DNA of 35,061 nucleotides from assembly GCA_010672165.1 (NCBI GenBank), contig JAAHHN010000050.1, forward strand, positions 1 to 35,061. The letters are read 5' to 3'. The notes beneath the pieces are model-generated. The model was not told where the DNA came from and ran no database searches. It saw nothing but the letters and a program-made list of their open reading frames with translations. Shown here piece by piece: positions 16,290 to 25,622 of this stretch (its first letter is position 1; the number at the start of each line of letters is the position of its first letter). The stretch is from Spirulina sp. SIO3F2 (GTDB taxonomy: Bacteria; Cyanobacteriota; Cyanobacteriia; Cyanobacteriales; Spirulinaceae). Both the position numbers and the translations under genes were made by a program.

Positions 16290-16730
16290 TTACTCAAGTT
16301 TTTGCTTCATCAGTTCAATAGCCTGTTGCTTAGCCAGATCATTGCCATAAAAACCAATCAAATTGATATCGTTGTCTAGGATTTCCCGTTCAAATAGCTC
16401 TCTGATAACGATCTCATCAAGGAAACTCCCATCCCAGTGAATTCTTTCAACTAACTCAAAATCGGTAAATTGGATAATCGTCCAAGCTTGTCTTTGGGTT
16501 TCTTCATCCTCAAGTAAATACTCACCAGATCTGAATTTCTGAAAAGCCAAATTCTCAAGTTCTCTGAAAGCTACCTGTTTCGCTTGCCAATGTACTTGAG
16601 ATCCAACCTCAAGTTGTAGAGGAAGTACTTTTTCGAAATTCAAAATCTCACAGCTAATCACCTCTCGGCATCCTTTCCCGATACCCAAATAAAAGAGGTT
16701 GCATTGTATCTTTTTACTTGGGATAAGCAT
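16290..16730 (-). CDS. Hypothetical protein
   Basis: 146 residues from an ATG, mixed alpha/beta with no membrane helix. It has an N-terminal beta-rich half (CNLFYLGIGKGCREVISCEI) and an acidic helical C-terminus (ELFEREILDNDINLIGFYGNDLAKQQAIELMKQKLE). I recognise no family or motif. Its composition looks coding. It stands alone between the S4-domain gene and a repeat-bearing intergenic region. Confidence 0.6.
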   Translation of the reverse strand: MLIPSKKIQCNLFYLGIGKGCREVISCEILNFEKVLPLQLEVGSQVHWQAKQVAFRELENLAFQKFRSGEYLLEDEETQRQAWTIIQFTDFELVERIHWDGSFLDEIVIRELFEREILDNDINLIGFYGNDLAKQQAIELMKQKLE

Positions 16731-16829
16731 CTAGAGCAATGACATTGAGGGCAACACACTACTTACATAATACAAGATCATCTTGTAGTAAGCATTTTTA
16801 ACCTCAGTACAAGACAAAAGTTATAGGCT

Positions 16830-16932
16830 GTAGGTTGGGTTGACGAAGGAAACCCAACACCAGCGAGGATTACAGTGAATGTGTTGGGTTACTCTGCGAG
16901 AAGCAAGCTACGCTATGGCTCTACCCAACTAC
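16830..16932. repeat. Interspersed repeat, copy 2 (GTAGGTTGGGTT family)
   Basis: Begins GTAGGTTGGGTTGACGAAGG and ends CTACCCAACTAC, so its ends are inverted repeats of each other (GTAGGTTGGGT and ACCCAACTAC). It holds inner AACCCAACA and TGTTGGGTT arms that pair. It shares a 22-base exact block with the copy at 5011-5130. It lies in a 354-bp gap between genes; in the rest of that gap (16731-16829 and 16933-17084) I see no further structure. Confidence 0.7.
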
Positions 16933-17084
16933 GAAATTATCAAGGTTTCAGAAATTTTCTGATTTTTGTCCTGTACTTAGTTTTTAACTAGATCAGAATT
17001 TATAGGACTCAGAGATCGCACGATTGCGCTCACATACTTATCGTAGAATACACGCATTATTTCTAACTCCAACACTCAACTCCA

Positions 17085-17987
17085 ATGGACATCACTGCCG
17101 CCTTACCCACCTTTGTGATTACCCTCCGCGAAGGCACAGAAGCCGCCCTAGTGGTCGGCATCGTGATGGCCTGCCTGCAAAAAGCAGAGCGATCGCATCT
17201 CAACCGCTGGGTGTATGGGGGCATTGGTGCAGGACTTGCGGGTAGTGTGCTCGTGGGGCTGCTCCTCGGGGCAGTGCTTAGTTGGGTTGAACAACTTGAT
17301 ACCGCCTGGGTTCCAGTCATTAAACAAACCCTAGAGCTATCCCTAGGGCTGGGGGCGATCGCCATGCTCAGTTGGATGCTGATTTGGATGACTCAACAGG
17401 CGCGATCGCTCAAAGGCGAAATTGAGAGTTCCGTGCAAGCCACCCTCGCACAGAGCGGCACGGCTGCGGGCTGGGGCGTACTGACCTTGATCCTGATTGC
17501 AGTACTGCGGGAAGGCTTCGAGACCGTGATTTTTATCTTTGCCAGTTTGCAACAGGGAATTCCAGCCGTGCTCGGGGCGCTGGCAGGGCTAACCGGAGCG
17601 GTATTGATTGGCATCGCCTTGTTCAAGTGGGGCGTGAAGATTGACCTGAAACTATTTTTCCAGGCCGTGGGAACGCTGCTGTTGCTAATTGTGGCAGGTT
17701 TGGTTATTTCAGCCCTGCGCCACTTGGATGCGGATATGAGTGCGATCGCCCAACTACAGCAGCTTAACCTCTGTCTATCGTCCCAATCTTGTATTCTTGG
17801 CCCCCTACTCTGGGATGGAGCGCAGATCTTGCCAGACAAACAATTCCCAGGCGTGGTGCTAAAGGCACTCTTGGGCTACCGCGATCATCTTTATCTGGGA
17901 CAAATCTTTGGCTATAGCCTCTTTTTAGCCGGGATGGGGACGCTATATTTCCGCAGTCTGCAACCTGCCCAGATGGCACGACGTTAA
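17085..17987 (+). CDS. FTR1-family iron permease
   Basis: 300 residues and about seven membrane helices. Both family iron-binding motifs are present: REGTE at ~14-18 in helix 1 and REGFE at ~144-148 in helix 4. In EfeU/Ftr1 these Glu residues move iron across the membrane after oxidation. A Cys-bearing extracytoplasmic loop (LNLCLSSQSCILG, ~225-237) lies before the last helices. No EfeO, EfeB or multicopper oxidase gene is adjacent, so any partner is elsewhere. ATG at 17085 directly precedes the conserved first helix. No Fur box could be confirmed. Confidence 0.92.
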   Translation: MDITAALPTFVITLREGTEAALVVGIVMACLQKAERSHLNRWVYGGIGAGLAGSVLVGLLLGAVLSWVEQLDTAWVPVIKQTLELSLGLGAIAMLSWMLIWMTQQARSLKGEIESSVQATLAQSGTAAGWGVLTLILIAVLREGFETVIFIFASLQQGIPAVLGALAGLTGAVLIGIALFKWGVKIDLKLFFQAVGTLLLLIVAGLVISALRHLDADMSAIAQLQQLNLCLSSQSCILGPLLWDGAQILPDKQFPGVVLKALLGYRDHLYLGQIFGYSLFLAGMGTLYFRSLQPAQMARR

Positions 17988-18079
17988 AAAATTAGAGACA
18001 AATTCTGAACCGGTCGGCTGGCAGTGGCAAGCTAAGACTAGAGCAGGTTGCAGCCGACTTAAAGGCACACGGAGGAAAC

Positions 18080-18403
18080 ATGTCAGAATTTTTGGATTTT
18101 CTTAAGCATCCCTACGCTTATGTGGCGATCGGGGAGTTTAAGCCCGGATGTTTTAACGAAGCCGAACAGCTTTTTGTCAAAGCCGTGTCGTCCTATTCCC
18201 AGGGGTTTGAGGGAGCTTATTTGCTGCAAAAGCCAGGAACGGATCAGGGCATTGCGGTGATTTTTTGGGATGATGCAGCGAATATGGAGGCCAACCGCAC
18301 CGCGATCCATGAGAGTGTGCTTAAGGAAATGTCCCATCTGTTTGCTGCCCCCCCAGAGACCGGGTTTTATGAAGTAGCAAGCGAGATCCAGCCCAAGCCA
18401 TAG
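18080..18403 (+). CDS. Small ABM-like (dimeric alpha/beta barrel) protein
   Basis: 107 residues with a strong GGAGGA ribosome site eight bases before the ATG. The pattern AYVAIGEFKPGCFNEAEQLFVKAV (strand-helix), GFEGAYLLQKPGTDQGIAVIFWDDAANM (two strands) and a last helix plus YEVAS strand fits the ferredoxin-like ABM fold. The fold includes small monooxygenases and many proteins of unknown role; no heme or substrate residues can be assigned. It follows the FTR1 gene by 92 bp in the same direction and could be co-transcribed. Confidence 0.75.
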   Translation: MSEFLDFLKHPYAYVAIGEFKPGCFNEAEQLFVKAVSSYSQGFEGAYLLQKPGTDQGIAVIFWDDAANMEANRTAIHESVLKEMSHLFAAPPETGFYEVASEIQPKP

Positions 18404-18503
18404 AAAGTTGGAATGGTTTTAAGCAAGGTAGTTTGCGCTCATTGCCCAACATATTTTGAATCAAACCGACTCACAAAATTTGCCAGATTAAACCTAATTA
18501 AAC

Positions 18504-18531
18504 TTTGAACTCTGAACTTTGAACCTTGAAC
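18504..18531. repeat. Heptanucleotide tandem repeat overlapping the DUF3288 start
   Basis: Four units: TTTGAAC, TCTGAAC, TTTGAAC, CTTGAAC. The fourth covers the TTG start codon (18526-18528) of the next gene. The unit matches the one at 12173-12200 in the opposite orientation. Confidence 0.75.
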
Positions 18532-18813
18532 TCTACCGAGCAACGCCATCCCCAGGAAATGCGCGATCGCCGCATTATTATGGAACTACAATCCGAAGGC
18601 CTCACAGACTACAATCTGGTTGAACTGGCGCGTCTCCGAATTCGCTACCGCAATTTTCCAGGGGCGCGGCAGCTCCAAACGGAACTTGACCAACTCCTAA
18701 ACAGTTGGCAACTTGACGAAGAAAGTCTATTTAGCCTTACCCGTGAAATCCACGCTACAGGGCAGATCTATCGCAAAGGCAAAAATGGCGAAGAAGCGCA
18801 GGATTGGAGTTAG
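18526..18813 (+). CDS. DUF3288 family protein
   Basis: 95 residues, cytoplasmic. Family features: QRHPQEMRDRRIIMELQSEGLTD at the start, then YNLVELARLRIRYRNFPGARQLQTELDQLL (about 29-58) and a helical end reaching TGQIYRKG and EDWS-like AQDWS. It is common in cyanobacteria and of unknown function. The TTG at 18526 is the only start that keeps the conserved HPQ segment, since the next upstream codon but one is a stop; it lies within the last unit of a heptamer repeat, with no normal ribosome site. A second heptad repeat follows the stop codon at once. Confidence 0.85.
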   Translation: MNSTEQRHPQEMRDRRIIMELQSEGLTDYNLVELARLRIRYRNFPGARQLQTELDQLLNSWQLDEESLFSLTREIHATGQIYRKGKNGEEAQDWS

Positions 18814-18848
18814 TTTGAGTTCGGAATTTTGAGTTTGGAATTCGGGAT
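18814..18848. repeat. Heptad tandem repeat directly after the DUF3288 stop
   Basis: Five heptads: TTTGAGT, TCGGAAT, TTTGAGT, TTGGAAT, TCGGGAT, in effect a 14-mer duplicated with one mismatch plus half a unit. It starts at the base after the TAG stop. Confidence 0.65.
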
Positions 18849-18903
18849 TTTTGCTCTTGACTTTTTTGATATAAGGATGGGCATTATTCACTCGATCAGA
18901 ATT

Positions 18904-19566
18904 TTAGAGTGTAGGGTTTGATGATAACTGATGTCGCAGATTGCGCAACATTGTGCTCGTCCCAATTTCGATCGCTTCTTTAACCCGTTCAGGAGTAAAA
19001 GTTGTGATCGGTAAATCGGGAAAAACCTGACTGTTTAGGCTGGTTTGATACTCACTATTCTGAAGCAAATAAATGGTTAGGCGATCACGGTCATAAATCC
19101 AAACTTCGGGGACTTGCAAAGTGGCATAGGTCTCTAAAGTTGTTTTAGAGGTGACATCTGCCTCAATCGCCAAATCAGGTAGTGGATCTTTAGCCATATC
19201 CATCCGCATCAGCGCTCGAACTCGCTGGGCATTTTGGATATAAAAACAGGTGTCGGGTTCTAGCCCTGCTTGTTTCGGCTTTTTGAAGGTGGTCGAGCCA
19301 AAATCTTCCCACGGCCGATCTTGAGCATCCAGAATCGCAGTCACGATATAAGCAATGATGCGGTGAGGACGTTCGTGGGCAGGCAGAGGCGACATTATTT
19401 CTAAAACTCCATTGCAATAGTTTATCCGGGGAACCCGTCGTTCCTCGCCCAGATCTGTTAGGAGTGCTTCGTATTGCTCCCAGGTCACATGCTCAATCAG
19501 CAAATGACTCCCCGGTGAGAGGTCAATGGTGCTGATGGGGAGTTTGACCAAGTTCAATACAGGCAT
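18904..19566 (-). CDS. Uma2 family (DUF820) putative PD-(D/E)XK endonuclease
   Basis: About 220 residues from the ATG at 19566 (a GTG at 19605 is in frame). Uma2 pattern: TWEQYEALLTDLGEERRVPRINYCNGVLEIMSPLPAHERPHRII, GLEPDTCFYI with the metal-binding Asp, and PDLAIEADVTSKT with the catalytic Glu, then VPEVWIYDRDRLTIYLL. Cyanobacteria carry dozens of such genes, fold-related to restriction-type nucleases, but with no proven activity known to me. A second one of a different subtype is at 32320. It stands alone, next to the ABC-2 permease gene in the same direction with a 160-bp gap. Confidence 0.92.
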   Translation of the reverse strand: MPVLNLVKLPISTIDLSPGSHLLIEHVTWEQYEALLTDLGEERRVPRINYCNGVLEIMSPLPAHERPHRIIAYIVTAILDAQDRPWEDFGSTTFKKPKQAGLEPDTCFYIQNAQRVRALMRMDMAKDPLPDLAIEADVTSKTTLETYATLQVPEVWIYDRDRLTIYLLQNSEYQTSLNSQVFPDLPITTFTPERVKEAIEIGTSTMLRNLRHQLSSNPTL

Positions 19567-19726
19567 CGTTGTTGTCTCTTGGGAAGCTTGACTAAATTTT
19601 GACACAAACTCAAGTGATGTCTGGAGATAAATGTCTCACCACAATCAGGCAATAGTGTATTAATGCTGACGCCAATAGGACTCGATACAGACAAGCTTTT
19701 CTGAATAGATTTAGATCTAGATCATC

Positions 19727-20500
19727 TTAAAACTGACGACGGGCAAAAATAACCATTGCCAGCACTAACAAAAACGTGGTGTAGCTCAGAGCATAAATTA
19801 CATCAATCGTGAACTCACCACTTGATGGCAATTGTCCATAAACTGCCTCATTGCGCCAATTGAGACGCGAGAGATCCGGCAGCAGCAGATACAAACCATG
19901 TAATAGACGCTTAAGACCTGGTGATTCACTAATGCGGGCCAGTTCCACCCAATCGGCGTTGAGGTGGCCAATGCAATAGGCTCCAAAAGAAAGGAGTGTG
20001 GCTAACGCCCCTTGGGTAAAGCTGCCAAAAAAGAGCGCTACCGCAATCAGCACTGCCAGTTCTAGCCAGAGGTATAAGGATGCAACGAGAGTACTGCTCA
20101 CCAATAAGGGGGCTTGGGCAAAGACCAGACTAAGCCAAAAAATGAGCGTCATCACTGCAATCATCACCCCGACCACTGCCCAGAGACCCAAATGCTTGCC
20201 TAAAATCAGTTCAGCTCGGGAGAGGGGTTTGGGCAATAGGACTAAAACTGTGCGTTGCTCAATTTCCTTGTTAACTAAGGTTGTGCCCACAAAGATAGCC
20301 ACGATCGCCCCCAGCAGCCCCATTATCCCCAAGCCTAAATCAGCCAGCATGGCATCTTCAAGGGAGGCGGCCACTTCGGGGAGAATCCGTAGTCCTAAAA
20401 CTAGCACCAAGCCATAAAAGCCCACCGCATAGAGAATGCGATCGCGGATCGTTTCCCGAAAGCCATTCTGGGCGATCGCCCAAATACGCAACCAACTCAT
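19727..20500 (-). CDS. ABC-2 type transporter permease
   Basis: 257 residues with about six membrane helices. The N-terminal FRETIRDRILYAVGFYGLVL and the later FVGTTLVNKEIEQRTVLVLLPKPLSRAELILGKHLGLW (~71-108) are the typical coupling region of ABC-2/NatB-like permeases. Its substrate is unknown. No ATPase gene is adjacent, so the partner must lie elsewhere. Start ATG at 20500. Confidence 0.88.
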   Translation of the reverse strand: MSWLRIWAIAQNGFRETIRDRILYAVGFYGLVLVLGLRILPEVAASLEDAMLADLGLGIMGLLGAIVAIFVGTTLVNKEIEQRTVLVLLPKPLSRAELILGKHLGLWAVVGVMIAVMTLIFWLSLVFAQAPLLVSSTLVASLYLWLELAVLIAVALFFGSFTQGALATLLSFGAYCIGHLNADWVELARISESPGLKRLLHGLYLLLPDLSRLNWRNEAVYGQLPSSGEFTIDVIYALSYTTFLLVLAMVIFARRQF

Positions 20501-20704
20501 ACCGTCTTTATTGTTTCTATCATTAGTGCATTAGTAGATGAGCGCAAGATATCGGCAAGCACAAAATCCAATTAGAGCCGATTTTGCCATGATTTTAGAC
20601 TCAAGGTTGGCCTACAATCTTTCAGGGCGATGAGAGCACATTGCTTTGGCTCCATGAATTGCCTGTGAACTGATCGCCCGAATATTGTCTTTGGGACTTG
20701 CACC

Positions 20705-21457
20705 ATGCCAGAAACCCCACCATCAGAAACCGCCAAGCGCTACGAAGGCAAAGCTAAGATTCTCTATGCCACCGAGGATGAAAGCGTTCTGCTGACGGTG
20801 TTTAAGGACGATGCCACCGCCTTTAATGCCCTCAAACGGGGTCAGATCACAGGCAAGGGGCAAATGAACTGCACGATCGCCGCAGCCTTATTTAAATATT
20901 TAGCCACTCAGGGTATTCCCACCCACTTTATTACTCAAACGGCCCCTGACCAGATGACGGTGAAAGCATTGCAAATTATTCCGGTGGAAGTGGTGGTGCG
21001 CAATATTGCCGCAGGGAGTCTCTGCCGCCAAACAGGTCTAGAATTGGGAACTATTTTGCCCCAGCCGTTGGTCGAGTTCTACTACAAAAATGACGACTTG
21101 CAAGATCCGCTCCTCACCCGCGATCGCCTCTTGCTCTTGAACCTAGCAACCCCTAGTCAGGTCGAGGAACTGGCACAGATGGCTTTACAAATCAATCAAT
21201 ATCTGACAACGTTTTTTAAGCGATGTAACGTAACCTTAGTGGATTTTAAGCTGGAGTTTGGCTTAGACCCTCAGGGAATGTTGTATCTTGCTGATGAGAT
21301 TAGCCCTGATACTTGCCGTCTCTGGGACGACAGTGAAACTGACCCCGAGCGGCGGGTGATGGACAAAGACCGATTCCGCCAAGATTTAGGTGGGGTGGCA
21401 GCGGCCTATCAGACCGTCCAGGAGCGAGTCCTCCAAGCGATTGCCCAATTTTCATAA
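20705..21457 (+). CDS. purC: SAICAR synthase
   Basis: 250 residues, full length. ATP-site start KRYEGKAKILYATEDESVLLTVFKDDATAFN, then RGQITGKGQMNC, EVVVRNIAAGSLCRQTGLELG (~94-114), TLVDFKLEFG and LADEISPDTCRLWD (~197-210). It joins CAIR and aspartate in purine synthesis. ATG at 20705. The Omp85 gene follows after 23 bp, so purC probably heads the envelope operon. Confidence 0.97.
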   Translation: MPETPPSETAKRYEGKAKILYATEDESVLLTVFKDDATAFNALKRGQITGKGQMNCTIAAALFKYLATQGIPTHFITQTAPDQMTVKALQIIPVEVVVRNIAAGSLCRQTGLELGTILPQPLVEFYYKNDDLQDPLLTRDRLLLLNLATPSQVEELAQMALQINQYLTTFFKRCNVTLVDFKLEFGLDPQGMLYLADEISPDTCRLWDDSETDPERRVMDKDRFRQDLGGVAAAYQTVQERVLQAIAQFS

Positions 21458-21480
21458 CTGTTTACCGTAACCCAGGTGGT

Positions 21481-23964
21481 GTGGACGTGCTCAAAAAAAC
21501 TGATCGACACTTCTCTCCTTTTTTGCTGGCTTGTCTAGCAACCTCAGCTGTGCTCAACTGCTCAGCAACCGCAGCTTGGGCGAATGAGCCAGACCCCGAT
21601 ATTGAGGAAGATGCAACCCAAGTGGCCGCAGCAATGCCGACGCGATCGCCAGAGCCAGAGCTGGATTGGGTGGTGCAGAAGGCAGAAAAGACCACTGTTG
21701 CGTCCATCCCCACGGTGACGGAATCTATTGCTGAACCTGTAATTGAGTCGATCGCCCCGGTTGACTCACCTGCTGCGAGTCCGGTCGTCGAAATGGAACC
21801 CGAATTGGAGCTAGCGGTCGAACCCGTTGCAGAAACCCCAGATGCTAAACTCTCAAAATTAAAAGCGATCGCCGCGATTCCGGTGGCTGATTTGGGGTCT
21901 GAACCTGTTCCCGAAGCGACTGTGGCTGTTCTCGACTCCCCTACCTCGATACCTGTTGCGCCCGAGGCTAAGGCAGCGATCGAGACAACTTCCCCAGCCC
22001 AAACCCTGGGTACAGTGGTTGCGGCAACGCCTTCCCCGACTGCGTATGATTTACCCTCGGCAACGCTGAACCTGCCAGAAGCAATCAACCCGCCTGCAAC
22101 ACCCCTCAAACATGCGGAAGTGGAACTGGCCCAAAGTATTTTTGACACGCCGCCCCCAACGGCACCGCCCACCAATGAAGCCCAGGTTCTGATTGCGGAA
22201 GTAGCGGTGGAAGGCCCAGGCCTCACCCCCGAACTTGAAAATTTGGTCTATAACACAATCGAGACACGGCCAGGTCAGACCACAACCCGTAGCCAACTTC
22301 AAGAAGATGTGAATGCGGTCTACGCCACAGGCTTTTTTGCCGATGTGACCCAAGTACCAGAAGATACGGCCTTAGGGGTACGGATCACATTTCAGGTGCA
22401 GGTCAACCCGGTGCTAACCCGAGTTGAAGCCCAAACCTTACCCGCTGAAACGGATAACGAAGCCCTCAATCAAGACGTCATTGATGACATTTTTGGTGAT
22501 GGCTATGGTGAGACATTGAACCTGCGGGATCTGCAACTGGGTGTTGTGGAATTGAATGATTGGTATCAAGAAAATGGCTATGACCTCGCTCAAGTTATCG
22601 GCAACCCACAAATCTCCCCCGATGGGATCGTGCGTTTAACCATTGCTGAGGGGATCATTGAAGATATTCGAGTTCGCTTCATTGACGAAGAGGAAGAATT
22701 TACCGATGGTCGGACGCGTCCCTTTATTGTGACGCGGGAAATGCAACTCAAGCCAGGGGATGTGTTCAACCGCAGTATTGCCCAGACAGATTTACAGCGT
22801 GTCTTTGGTTTGGGTTTGTTTGAGGATGTCCGTCTAGCTTTTGAACCCGGTGAAGACCCCTCTAAGGTCATTGTGAATGTGGATTTGCTAGAGGGCAACA
22901 CGGGCTCGATCGCGGCCGGTGCTGGGGTCAGTTCCGCCAGCGGTATTTTTGGAACGGTGAGTTACCAACAACAAAATCTGGGGGGCAACAATCAAACCGT
23001 GGCGGCAGAAGTGCAGCTTGGGGAACGGGATCTTCTGTTAGATCTCAGTTTTACTGATCCCTGGATTGCCGGTGACCCCTATCGGACGTCCTACACCGTT
23101 AATGCGTTTCGACGCCGCTCCATCTCTCTTATTTTTGATGAAGGAAATCCAGAGGTACGTCTGCCTAACGGCGATCGCCCCCGGGTTATTCGTACAGGGG
23201 GTGGGATCAACTTCACCCGCCCCCTTGCACCTGATCCTTTTAGTCGGGCGGAATGGACGCTTTCGGCGGGATTCCAATACCAGGGCATTCGCTTGGAAGA
23301 TAGCGATGGCCGGGTAACCCCCCGCGATAGCCAAAACAACCTTTTGTCCTTCACCAATGGCGGGCGAGATACCCTGGTCAATCTTTCCTTCGGAGCAACC
23401 CGCGATCGCCGCAATAGCCCCCTAGAGCCGACCCAAGGCTCTCTGTTGCGAGTGGGTATGGACCAAACCCTGCCCATCGGCTCGGGGCAAATTCTCTTTA
23501 ATCGCCTACGGGGCAGCTATAGCTATTACATTCCGGTGGATTGGTTCAACCTCACCAAAGACCCCGAAGCGCCGCAAGCTCTTGCCTTTAACCTCCAGGG
23601 TGGTACGGTGATTGGGGATCTCCCTCCCTATGAAGCCTTCAGCTTGGGCGGTGCGAATTCAGTCCGGGGTTATGAAGAAGGGGATGTGGGCAGCGGTCGC
23701 ACCTACCTCCAGGCAACAGCCGAATACCGTTTCCCGATTTTCTCGTTTATCGGTGGGGCACTTTTTATGGACTATGCCACAGACTTGGGTACGGGAGATG
23801 ATGTTCCTGGCAATCCGGCAGGGGTTCGCAACAAACCTGGGGACGGCTTCGGTTATGGTCTCGGGGTGCGAATTCAATCGCCTCTAGGGCCGATTCGGAT
23901 TGATTATGGTTTCAATGATGAGGGCGATAGCCGCCTCCATTTCGGTATTGGTCAACGGTTCTAG
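21481..23964 (+). CDS. Omp85/BamA-type outer-membrane assembly protein
   Basis: 827 residues from a GTG at 21481 (a second GTG two codons on). A signal peptide ends near residue 35 (CSATAAWA). A ~195-residue Pro/Ala/Glu/Val-rich low-complexity stretch follows. Three POTRA domains lie at about 235-315, 315-395 and 395-475, each ending in a FF/GLFEDV-type strand (YATGFFADVTQV, FGLGLFEDVRLAF). A 16-strand barrel (~480-827) carries the VRGYEEGDVGSG loop-6 motif and ends in Phe (FGIGQRF), the usual signal for insertion. Cyanobacterial Omp85 inserts outer-membrane proteins and is the relative of chloroplast Toc75. It sits between purC and lpxC. Confidence 0.95.
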   Translation: MDVLKKTDRHFSPFLLACLATSAVLNCSATAAWANEPDPDIEEDATQVAAAMPTRSPEPELDWVVQKAEKTTVASIPTVTESIAEPVIESIAPVDSPAASPVVEMEPELELAVEPVAETPDAKLSKLKAIAAIPVADLGSEPVPEATVAVLDSPTSIPVAPEAKAAIETTSPAQTLGTVVAATPSPTAYDLPSATLNLPEAINPPATPLKHAEVELAQSIFDTPPPTAPPTNEAQVLIAEVAVEGPGLTPELENLVYNTIETRPGQTTTRSQLQEDVNAVYATGFFADVTQVPEDTALGVRITFQVQVNPVLTRVEAQTLPAETDNEALNQDVIDDIFGDGYGETLNLRDLQLGVVELNDWYQENGYDLAQVIGNPQISPDGIVRLTIAEGIIEDIRVRFIDEEEEFTDGRTRPFIVTREMQLKPGDVFNRSIAQTDLQRVFGLGLFEDVRLAFEPGEDPSKVIVNVDLLEGNTGSIAAGAGVSSASGIFGTVSYQQQNLGGNNQTVAAEVQLGERDLLLDLSFTDPWIAGDPYRTSYTVNAFRRRSISLIFDEGNPEVRLPNGDRPRVIRTGGGINFTRPLAPDPFSRAEWTLSAGFQYQGIRLEDSDGRVTPRDSQNNLLSFTNGGRDTLVNLSFGATRDRRNSPLEPTQGSLLRVGMDQTLPIGSGQILFNRLRGSYSYYIPVDWFNLTKDPEAPQALAFNLQGGTVIGDLPPYEAFSLGGANSVRGYEEGDVGSGRTYLQATAEYRFPIFSFIGGALFMDYATDLGTGDDVPGNPAGVRNKPGDGFGYGLGVRIQSPLGPIRIDYGFNDEGDSRLHFGIGQRF

Positions 23965-24152
23965 TGGTTAGGAAATATCCCTCCTGCTCCCCTTGGGTTT
24001 GGAGGGTAACATCAGTGGCAATTCAACAGCTAGTGTTGTTGAGTGGGCAGCATTGCCCGCCCAGTCAGGGGTTTTATGAGTCTGGACGTTACTCAAATTG
24101 AAGACGTGTTGCAGCAATAGATTAGATTGAAATACATTGGCGGAGCAGAGCG

Positions 24153-24983
24153 GTGGGACAACAAGGGGCAACAACAATTGAACAAACAGGGATTGGTCTC
24201 CATTTAGGTCAAACCACCCAGGTGCGTTTGATTCTAGATTCTGCCTCTAAACAGCGCTATTTTGTCCGTGTTGACTTGCCTGGGCAACCCCACATTCCTG
24301 CCACATTGGCCCATGTAGGCCCCACAATGCTCTCCACGGAACTGGGTCAAGGGGACGCCAAAATCCGTACGGTAGAGCATTTGTTGGCAGCCCTCAGCAC
24401 TAACCAATTACACGGAGTGCGGATTGAGGTGGATGGCCCTGAGATTCCCTTGCTTGATGGGTCTGCCTTGGGCTGGGTGGAGGCGATTGCTACAGCAGGT
24501 CTGGTGCAATCTGGATCTCCCTGGCCAGAACCATGGTTGCTGACCCAACCGATTACTGTTTTCGATGGGGATGCCTTTGTAACCGCCATTCCCGCCCCCA
24601 GGCTGCAATTCACTTACGGTGTGGACTATCTCTATACCGCGATCGGCCAGCAATGGCATAGCTGGCAGCCCGCTCAGGAGTCTTTTGCTCAAACCATTGC
24701 GCCAGCCCGCACCTTTGGTTTTGCTGACCAGATTGAGCAGTTGCGCCAACAGGGTCTGATTAAAGGGGGGAGCCTCGACAATGCCTTGGTTTGCGATCAC
24801 CAGGGTTGGCTAAATCCTCCATTAAGATTTGCAAATGAGCCAGTACGTCATAAACTTTTAGACTTAGTAGGAGATTTAAGTTTATTGGGCAATCTGCCCT
24901 GTGCTCATATTCTGGCCTATAAAGCAAGTCATCGGTTGCATATTCAATTTGCGCAGGCTTTGGCTAGTCTCCAACCCCAATGA
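24153..24983 (+). CDS. lpxC: UDP-3-O-acyl-N-acetylglucosamine deacetylase
   Basis: 276 residues from a GTG. Zinc ligands: His in TVEHLLAAL (~75) and His/Asp in [12 protein letters not shown] (~229-239). [23 protein letters not shown] and [14 protein letters not shown] are family motifs. It catalyses the first committed step of lipid A synthesis. It lies 188 bp after the Omp85 gene; the gap holds a small GGGCA/TGCCC hairpin at 24044-24058 with no U-tract. Confidence 0.96.
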   Translation: MGQQGATTIEQTGIGLHLGQTTQVRLILDSASKQRYFVRVDLPGQPHIPATLAHVGPTMLSTELGQGDAKIRTVEHLLAALSTNQLHGVRIEVDGPEIPLLDGSALGWVEAIATAGLVQSGSPWPEPWLLTQPITVFDGDAFVTAIPAPRLQFTYGVDYLYTAIGQQWHSWQPAQESFAQTIAPARTFGFADQIEQLRQQGLIKGGSLDNALVCDHQGWLNPPLRFANEPVRHKLLDLVGDLSLLGNLPCAHILAYKASHRLHIQFAQALASLQPQ

Positions 24984-25106
24984 GTGTCATCGCATCACTC
25001 GGGTATAAACATGAACTTTTAGAACAACACTTTATCGATGACTCGACAGGACATCCCACTGACGAAATGATATCGAACTGACGTATGACCATTGCTCAAT
25101 TCATCA

Positions 25107-25622
25107 ATGACTATTGCAACTGAACCACAACTGAACCACGCAACTAATTTAGACACTGCCCCTGAACCTGTTCTAGAGCCAACGCCAAGAACGCTCGGAA
25201 TTGAAGAGATTCAGGCATTACTGCCCCATCGTTATCCCTTTGCTCTCGTCGACCGCATCATTGAATACGTCCCCAGTGAACGGGCAGTAGGGATTAAGAA
25301 TGTCACCTTTAACGAACCCTTTTTTCAGGGACATTTCCCCGGTCGACCGATTATGCCTGGAGTTTTGATGGTCGAGGCGATGGCTCAAGTGGGGGGAATT
25401 ATTCTGAAGCAAATTCCTGGTCAAGAGGATAACCTGTTTGTGTTTGCAGGCATTGATAAGGTTCGGTTTCGCCGTCCCGTTGTGCCTGGCGATCGCTTGG
25501 TGATGACCGTCGAGCTTTTGAAATTCCGCCCCCGCAGCGGCTTTGGCAAAATGCAAGGCCGCGCGGAGGTTGACGGCCAACTGGTAGTGGAAGGGGAAAT
25601 GCTCTTTTCGCTTGTTGAATAA
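25107..25622 (+). CDS. fabZ: 3-hydroxyacyl-ACP dehydratase
   Basis: 171 residues from the ATG at 25107 (a TTG at 25092 is in frame). Hotdog fold: [17 protein letters not shown], then the catalytic [23 protein letters not shown] (His and Glu), [18 protein letters not shown] ~30-residue N-terminal extension precedes the conserved [11 protein letters not shown]. It supplies acyl chains for fatty acids and lipid A. The stop TAA is followed immediately by the lpxA ATG, so the pair is probably coupled in translation. Confidence 0.96.
   Translation: MTIATEPQLNHATNLDTAPEPVLEPTPRTLGIEEIQALLPHRYPFALVDRIIEYVPSERAVGIKNVTFNEPFFQGHFPGRPIMPGVLMVEAMAQVGGIILKQIPGQEDNLFVFAGIDKVRFRRPVVPGDRLVMTVELLKFRPRSGFGKMQGRAEVDGQLVVEGEMLFSLVE

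Noticed and set aside
17393-17839. 148-residue open frame on the minus strand
   Set aside because: Antisense to the FTR1 permease, whose two REGxE motifs are intact.
21462-22226. 254-residue open frame on the minus strand
   Set aside because: It lies antisense to the low-complexity Pro/Ala/Glu region of the Omp85 gene; its Ser/Gly/Ala-rich composition is a mirror of that region and it has no family features.
24044-24058. GGGCA-GCAT-TGCCC hairpin after the Omp85 gene
   Set aside because: The stem is only five pairs with no U-tract, so I do not call it a terminator.
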